Origin: Propioniciclava soli
GTDB lineage: Bacteria; Actinomycetota; Actinomycetes; Propionibacteriales; Propionibacteriaceae
DNA: 64,000 nt
Reading direction: 5' to 3'
Assembly (NCBI RefSeq): GCF_014858005.1
Contig: NZ_JACYOT010000011.1
Location: 62,001-126,000 of the forward strand
Shown: piece after piece, positions 60,609 through 64,000 of the stretch
Numbering within the stretch: the stretch's first letter is position 1
Layout of the letters: the number at the start of each line of letters is the position of its first letter
Notes under the pieces: generated by a model
Told to the model about the DNA's origin: nothing
Seen by the model: the letters and a program-made list of their open reading frames with translations, nothing else
Databases searched by the model: none
Program-made: the position numbers and the translations under genes

Positions 60609-61643
60609 GTGGCACGGGTCCGGCTGAAGGACGTCGCGGCGGCCTGCGGGGTGTCACCGGCGACGGTGTCGCTGGTGTTGAACGAGGCCAGCGACCGTAT
60701 CCCGGCCACGACCATCGCCCGCGTTCGGGCGGCGGCCGACGAGCTCGGTTACACGCCGAACACGGTGGCCCGCAGCCTGCGGACGCGGCGCACCCACACG
60801 ATCGGCGCCGTGACCGACACGCTGATCACCACGGCCAGCTCGGCCCCCATGGTGCAGGGGGCGCTGGACGTCGCCTGGCGGCACGACCATCTGGTGCTCT
60901 GGCTCGGCACGGAGGACCAACCGGATCACCTCCGGCAGGCCGTCGCGTCATTGGTGGCGCGGCAGGTCGACGGGTTCCTGGTGGGTGCGATGTACCACCG
61001 GCGCCTCCCCTTCGCGTCCCTCACCCAGGGCATCCCCACCGTGGGGCTGAATGCAGTGTCCGACGACCCGGCGGCGCCCTGTTTCGTCCCCGATGACTTC
61101 GGGGCCGCGCGCGCGGCCGTCCGCCTGTTGCTCGACCACGGGCACCGCCGCATCGCGCACATCAGCGAACCGGTGGGCGACGGCTTGGCGCGTCAGCTGC
61201 GCGTGGACGGCTTCCGGGCCGCGCTCACTGAGGCGGGTCTGGGGGAGGGGCGGGTGCTCGTGCCCCCGCACTGGCACGAGGGCTCGGGCTTCGCCGAGGA
61301 ACTCGCCCTCCGGGCCCTCGACGCTCCCGATCGGCCCACCGCGATCTTCGCGTTCAACGACATCGCGGCCACCGGCGTCTACCACGCTGCGCGCCGGCTC
61401 GGCCTGTCGATTCCCGGTGACCTCTCGGTGGTGGGCTTCGACGACTACGTCAACGTGGCCAGCGAGCTGTACCCCAAGCTGACCACGATGGCGCTGCCCC
61501 ACCGCCGCATGGGCCAGCTGGCCACCGAGGCGCTCCTGGCGCGGCTCGGCGTCCTCGACGGTGAGGCGCCCGAGGGGGTCACCCGCGTGGCCTGCCCGCC
61601 GGTGGTGCGCGACTCCATCGCCCCCCCGCCCCGCGATCGGTGA
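60609..61643 (+). CDS. LacI family transcriptional regulator
   Basis: A 344-residue regulator with the LacI helix-turn-helix and hinge (RLKDVAAACGVSPATVSLVLNEASDRIPATTIARVRAAADELGYTPNTVARSLRT) and a sugar-binding core (TAIFAFNDIAATGVYHAARRLGLSIPGDLSVVGFDDY). GTG 60609 was chosen over GTG 60603 because AAAGAGG is better spaced. It probably controls the upstream ABC/GH32 operon. Its stop touches the second palindrome (61643-61692). Confidence 0.93.
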   Translation: MARVRLKDVAAACGVSPATVSLVLNEASDRIPATTIARVRAAADELGYTPNTVARSLRTRRTHTIGAVTDTLITTASSAPMVQGALDVAWRHDHLVLWLGTEDQPDHLRQAVASLVARQVDGFLVGAMYHRRLPFASLTQGIPTVGLNAVSDDPAAPCFVPDDFGAARAAVRLLLDHGHRRIAHISEPVGDGLARQLRVDGFRAALTEAGLGEGRVLVPPHWHEGSGFAEELALRALDAPDRPTAIFAFNDIAATGVYHAARRLGLSIPGDLSVVGFDDYVNVASELYPKLTTMALPHRRMGQLATEALLARLGVLDGEAPEGVTRVACPPVVRDSIAPPPRDR

Positions 61644-61692
61644 TTTGGACCCGAGGAAATGCCGCCATGGCGCCATTTCCTCGGGTCCAAAT
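61643..61692. repeat. 50-nt palindrome (copy 2)
   Basis: Two 25-nt halves pair at 24 of 25 positions. The outer 14 bp (ATTTGGACCCGAGG) and the centre GCCATGGC are shared with the palindrome at 56173-56224, while the intervening segment differs but stays self-complementary. It lies between the convergent lacI-type and pectate lyase genes. Confidence 0.95.
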
Positions 61693-61734
61693 GCCCGTGA
61701 GTTCGTGGTGGACCCTCCGCCAGGACGCCTCAGC

Positions 61735-63078
61735 TCAGCCCAGGACGCCAGCGCCGGCCTCGCGCTCCACCCGGCGGGGAACCGCCATCGTCGGGTCGAC
61801 GCGGAGGCGGTACTGCGGCGTCCAGCCCGCGTCGCTCCCGATGGGGGCCGACGGGGTGGCCGCGTTGTAGGCGTCCACCACCGAGACCCGGCGCCGGTTC
61901 ACCCGGGTACCGATCTCGGTCATCGCCGTGCCCCCGAAGACGCGCACGACGGAGGCCGCATCGGTGCCCGGGGCGAGCTCGATGTAGTTGTTCTCGGCGT
62001 AGAGCTGGGACTCACGGCCCAGACCCCAGAAGTACGCATACCAGTCCTGGTCGGCGGTCTGCACGTAATGGTTGTTGTACACGTCCACCTGGCCGTAGCG
62101 GACGCGCGGCGCGCGCTGCCCGATGTCGGTCCACCGGTTGTGGTGGATGGTGACGCGCAGGGTGCCGCGATCGGCCGTCCGGCTGTCGGAGGAGCCGATC
62201 AGCATGGTCTTGTCGTGGGCCTCGAAGCGGTTGTAGGAGACGGTCACCAGGTCGGAGCTGTGGGTGATGTCGAGCAGGCCGTCGTGCACCTCGTACGGCC
62301 GCCCGTACACGGTGCCCAGCGCGTCCGGGGGCATGGTGCCCGAGTCGAGCGTGGTGTGGTCGACCCACACGTGCGTCGACGTCCACACCGAGATGTTGTC
62401 GTAGCGGCTGTTCCAGTTGCCGGTCTGGCCGTCACCCGGATCCCACTCCGGGAAGCAGTCGGTGGAGTCCGAGACCGTCAGGTTGCGCACGATGACGTTG
62501 TCGGCATCGCGAATGCGCAGGTTGGCGCCGACGATCCGCGCGTCGTCACCGACGCCGATGATCGTCTTGTTCGACCCGATGTGCTGCTGGGTCTGGAGGG
62601 CCTGGGCGTTGGCGGCGGCGGCCTGCAGGGTGACGAGCTCGCCTGCGGGGTCGGTCCAGCCCCAGGGGCCGGCGGGGTCGAACGCCTCGATGTAGGCCGC
62701 CTGGCTGAACCCGGTGGCGTCCTCGAAGGTGGAGCAGGTGGCAAGGGTGCCGTCGGCGGTCTCGTAGGCGTTCAGCTCGCCGTGGACGTAGATGATGCGC
62801 GCCTCGGTGTTCGTGCGGCCCGCGTTGCCGGGCCCGCCCAGTGCGGCCTGGAACTCGGGCCACGTCGACACGTGGTAGACGTTCGCGGCGGTCGCTGCGG
62901 CGCCGCCGGTCGTGCCGCCCTCGGCGGACGCCCAGCCATCGTTGGCGGCCAGCACCTGCCGGCCGAGATCGCTGCGGGGCTGGCCGGCGACCCTCTGCTC
63001 GGCGGTGGCCACGGTGGGCGTCAGGCCCACGAGTGTCAGCGCCAGGCCGGCAATCACGGTCTTCTTCGTCAAGGACAT
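61735..63078 (-). CDS. Secreted pectate lyase family 1 protein
   Basis: A 447-residue right-handed beta-helix lyase with a signal peptide (residues 1-26, ending VATAEQ). PL1 landmarks are IGSNKTIIGVGDDARIVG, NVIVRNLTV, the calcium/substrate segment VWVDHTTLDSG, VTVSYNRFEAHDKTMLIGSSDS and HHNRWTDIGQRAPRVRYGQVDVYNNHY, which carries the catalytic Arg region. It cleaves polygalacturonate by beta-elimination outside the cell. AAGGAG lies 8 nt before the ATG; longer frames are not conserved. Confidence 0.93.
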   Translation of the reverse strand: MSLTKKTVIAGLALTLVGLTPTVATAEQRVAGQPRSDLGRQVLAANDGWASAEGGTTGGAAATAANVYHVSTWPEFQAALGGPGNAGRTNTEARIIYVHGELNAYETADGTLATCSTFEDATGFSQAAYIEAFDPAGPWGWTDPAGELVTLQAAAANAQALQTQQHIGSNKTIIGVGDDARIVGANLRIRDADNVIVRNLTVSDSTDCFPEWDPGDGQTGNWNSRYDNISVWTSTHVWVDHTTLDSGTMPPDALGTVYGRPYEVHDGLLDITHSSDLVTVSYNRFEAHDKTMLIGSSDSRTADRGTLRVTIHHNRWTDIGQRAPRVRYGQVDVYNNHYVQTADQDWYAYFWGLGRESQLYAENNYIELAPGTDAASVVRVFGGTAMTEIGTRVNRRRVSVVDAYNAATPSAPIGSDAGWTPQYRLRVDPTMAVPRRVEREAGAGVLG

Positions 63079-63167
63079 GGGGGAACTCCTTCGTCCGGAA
63101 GCGGGGCGGTGGCGGCATCGGCGCCGCCGGGGTCCACTCTGGTGCAGGATGTGGGAAAGCGCAATCC

Positions 63168-64000
63168 CTAGGTCGGGAGGAGCTCGATGGCCCCCGAGGT
63201 CCCGTCGATGCGGATCCGCTGCCCCGTCACCAGTGTGGTGGTGGCTCCGTCCACCGCGACCGCCGCCGGAATGCCGTACTCGCGGGCCACGACCGAGCCG
63301 TGCGTCATCAGGCCACCGACCTCGGTGATCAACCCGGCGGCGGGCAGGAAGAGCGGCGTCCACGCCGGATCGGTGCCCCGGCACACCAGGATCTCCCCGG
63401 GCGCGAGCTGCTCGGTGCGCGGGTCGTGCACGACGTGCACCAGCCCTTCGGCGACGCCCGGCGAGACCCCGACGCCGCCGAACTCACCCTCGCCCGACAG
63501 GCCGTCGAAGAACGCCCGGCCGTCGGAGACCAGCACCCGCGGCACCTGCCCGCGGCGCTTCTCGGCGTCCCGCACGGCCCGCCGCTCCGCCACCACGGCG
63601 TGCCAGTCGGTGTCGAAGGCGCGGCGCAGCTCGTCGAGGTGCAGCAGGTACACGTCGGACGCCGCCGCGATCCGCCCGGCGGCCACCAACTCGGTCGCCG
63701 AGGCGTCGAGCGCGTCGCGGATGAGCCCGAACGCCCGGATTAGCGTGAACTTCGGGGTTTCCCGAGCCCCGAACAGCCCGCGCAGCACGGTGGCCTCGTT
63801 GCGGATCGCCGCGGCCCGGCGCGGCGTCGAGGCGTCCATCAGCGCGCGGAGCGACCGGCCGGCGTCCCGCTGGCCCGCCGTGTACTCCTCCCGTGGCGTC
63901 AGGCCGGAATCCGGCCGGGCCAGGTGCGCCTTGAGCGCCTGCACCACGGAGGTCGGGTCGTCGCGCCACCGCAGCGTGCCGAGATCGATCTCGGCGACGC
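63168..64000 (-). CDS. PEP-utilising enzyme, C-terminal part (gene runs off the window)
   Basis: An open frame continues past the right edge. The visible 277 C-terminal codons end in the PEP-utilising mobile (phosphohistidine) domain: VSPGVAEGLVHVVHDP, ILVCRGTDPAWTPLF, and the catalytic-His motif GGLMTHGSVVAREYGIPAAVAV. Before it is a helical region. The arrangement matches C-termini of PEP synthase or rifampin phosphotransferase-like proteins. The missing N-terminus prevents a choice. It lies 89 nt upstream of the pectate lyase start, same strand, opposite in order (its stop precedes the lyase promoter region). Confidence 0.85.
   Translation of the reverse strand, partial: VAEIDLGTLRWRDDPTSVVQALKAHLARPDSGLTPREEYTAGQRDAGRSLRALMDASTPRRAAAIRNEATVLRGLFGARETPKFTLIRAFGLIRDALDASATELVAAGRIAAASDVYLLHLDELRRAFDTDWHAVVAERRAVRDAEKRRGQVPRVLVSDGRAFFDGLSGEGEFGGVGVSPGVAEGLVHVVHDPRTEQLAPGEILVCRGTDPAWTPLFLPAAGLITEVGGLMTHGSVVAREYGIPAAVAVDGATTTLVTGQRIRIDGTSGAIELLPT

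Overview
The window is GC-rich (about 70%), densely coded DNA from an actinomycete. The evidence is G/C-ending codons, frequent GTG starts, 4-bp ATGA/GTGA stop-start overlaps, many start codons lying 5-7 nt after a -10 hexamer (leaderless mRNAs), a perfect DtxR/IdeR box, and sugar ABC importers without their own ATPase. The B12-linked gene set (pyruvate carboxylase, Co/Ni ECF transporter, cobalamin riboswitch on a class Ib ribonucleotide reductase operon) would suit a Propionibacteriaceae-like organism. That placement is inference; no rRNA or marker gene is present.

Layout. 0-9 kb: start of an unidentified gene (possibly citrate synthase), YceI protein, ornithine aminotransferase, an exporter-type ABC pair, a GNAT protein, a sugar ABC importer and an aromatic/aspartate aminotransferase. 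9-24 kb: a rhamnose-type ABC importer, a dienelactone-hydrolase-like protein, a secreted GH3 glycosidase, a Cys-type sulfatase with its radical-SAM maturase and a kinase-like gene, and a secreted 5'-nucleotidase. 24-31 kb: a HicAB toxin-antitoxin, a CbiMNQO-type Co/Ni transporter, a Fur-family regulator, a D,D-carboxypeptidase and a radical SAM/SPASM protein with a His-rich N-terminus. 31-38 kb: pyruvate carboxylase with a tandem-repeat insertion, a Tat-exported amidase with a coupled small protein, and VapBC. 38-43.3 kb: nrdHIEF plus a frameshifted MetE-like gene behind a cobalamin riboswitch. 43.4-53.5 kb: an iron-regulated block with three IdeR-like boxes covering an orphan protein, a DUF1540 protein and an eight-gene siderophore-uptake run that includes a siderophore-interacting-protein/methyltransferase fusion and a Fes-type esterase. 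53.5-64 kb: DUF72, an AraC-type regulator, a 20-bp-phased motif array, a VOC protein, a sugar ABC/GH32-like/LacI locus bracketed by two related ~50-bp palindromes, a pectate lyase and the end of a PEP-utilising enzyme gene.

How the genes work together. Several loci suggest growth on plant or algal polysaccharides (GH3, pectate lyase, sulfatase plus maturase, rhamnose-type and oligosaccharide importers, GH32-like enzyme). The metal theme is B12 repression of B12-independent enzymes, iron repression of siderophore uptake, and a Nur-like palindrome before the Co/Ni transporter. Unusual items are the 10-residue repeats inside the biotin carboxylase domain of pyruvate carboxylase, the phased motif array at 55.1-55.3 kb, the fused ferric-siderophore reductase/methyltransferase, several in-frame 15- or 30-bp minisatellites, and large palindromes. 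No rRNA, tRNA, CRISPR array, insertion sequence or prophage was recognised.
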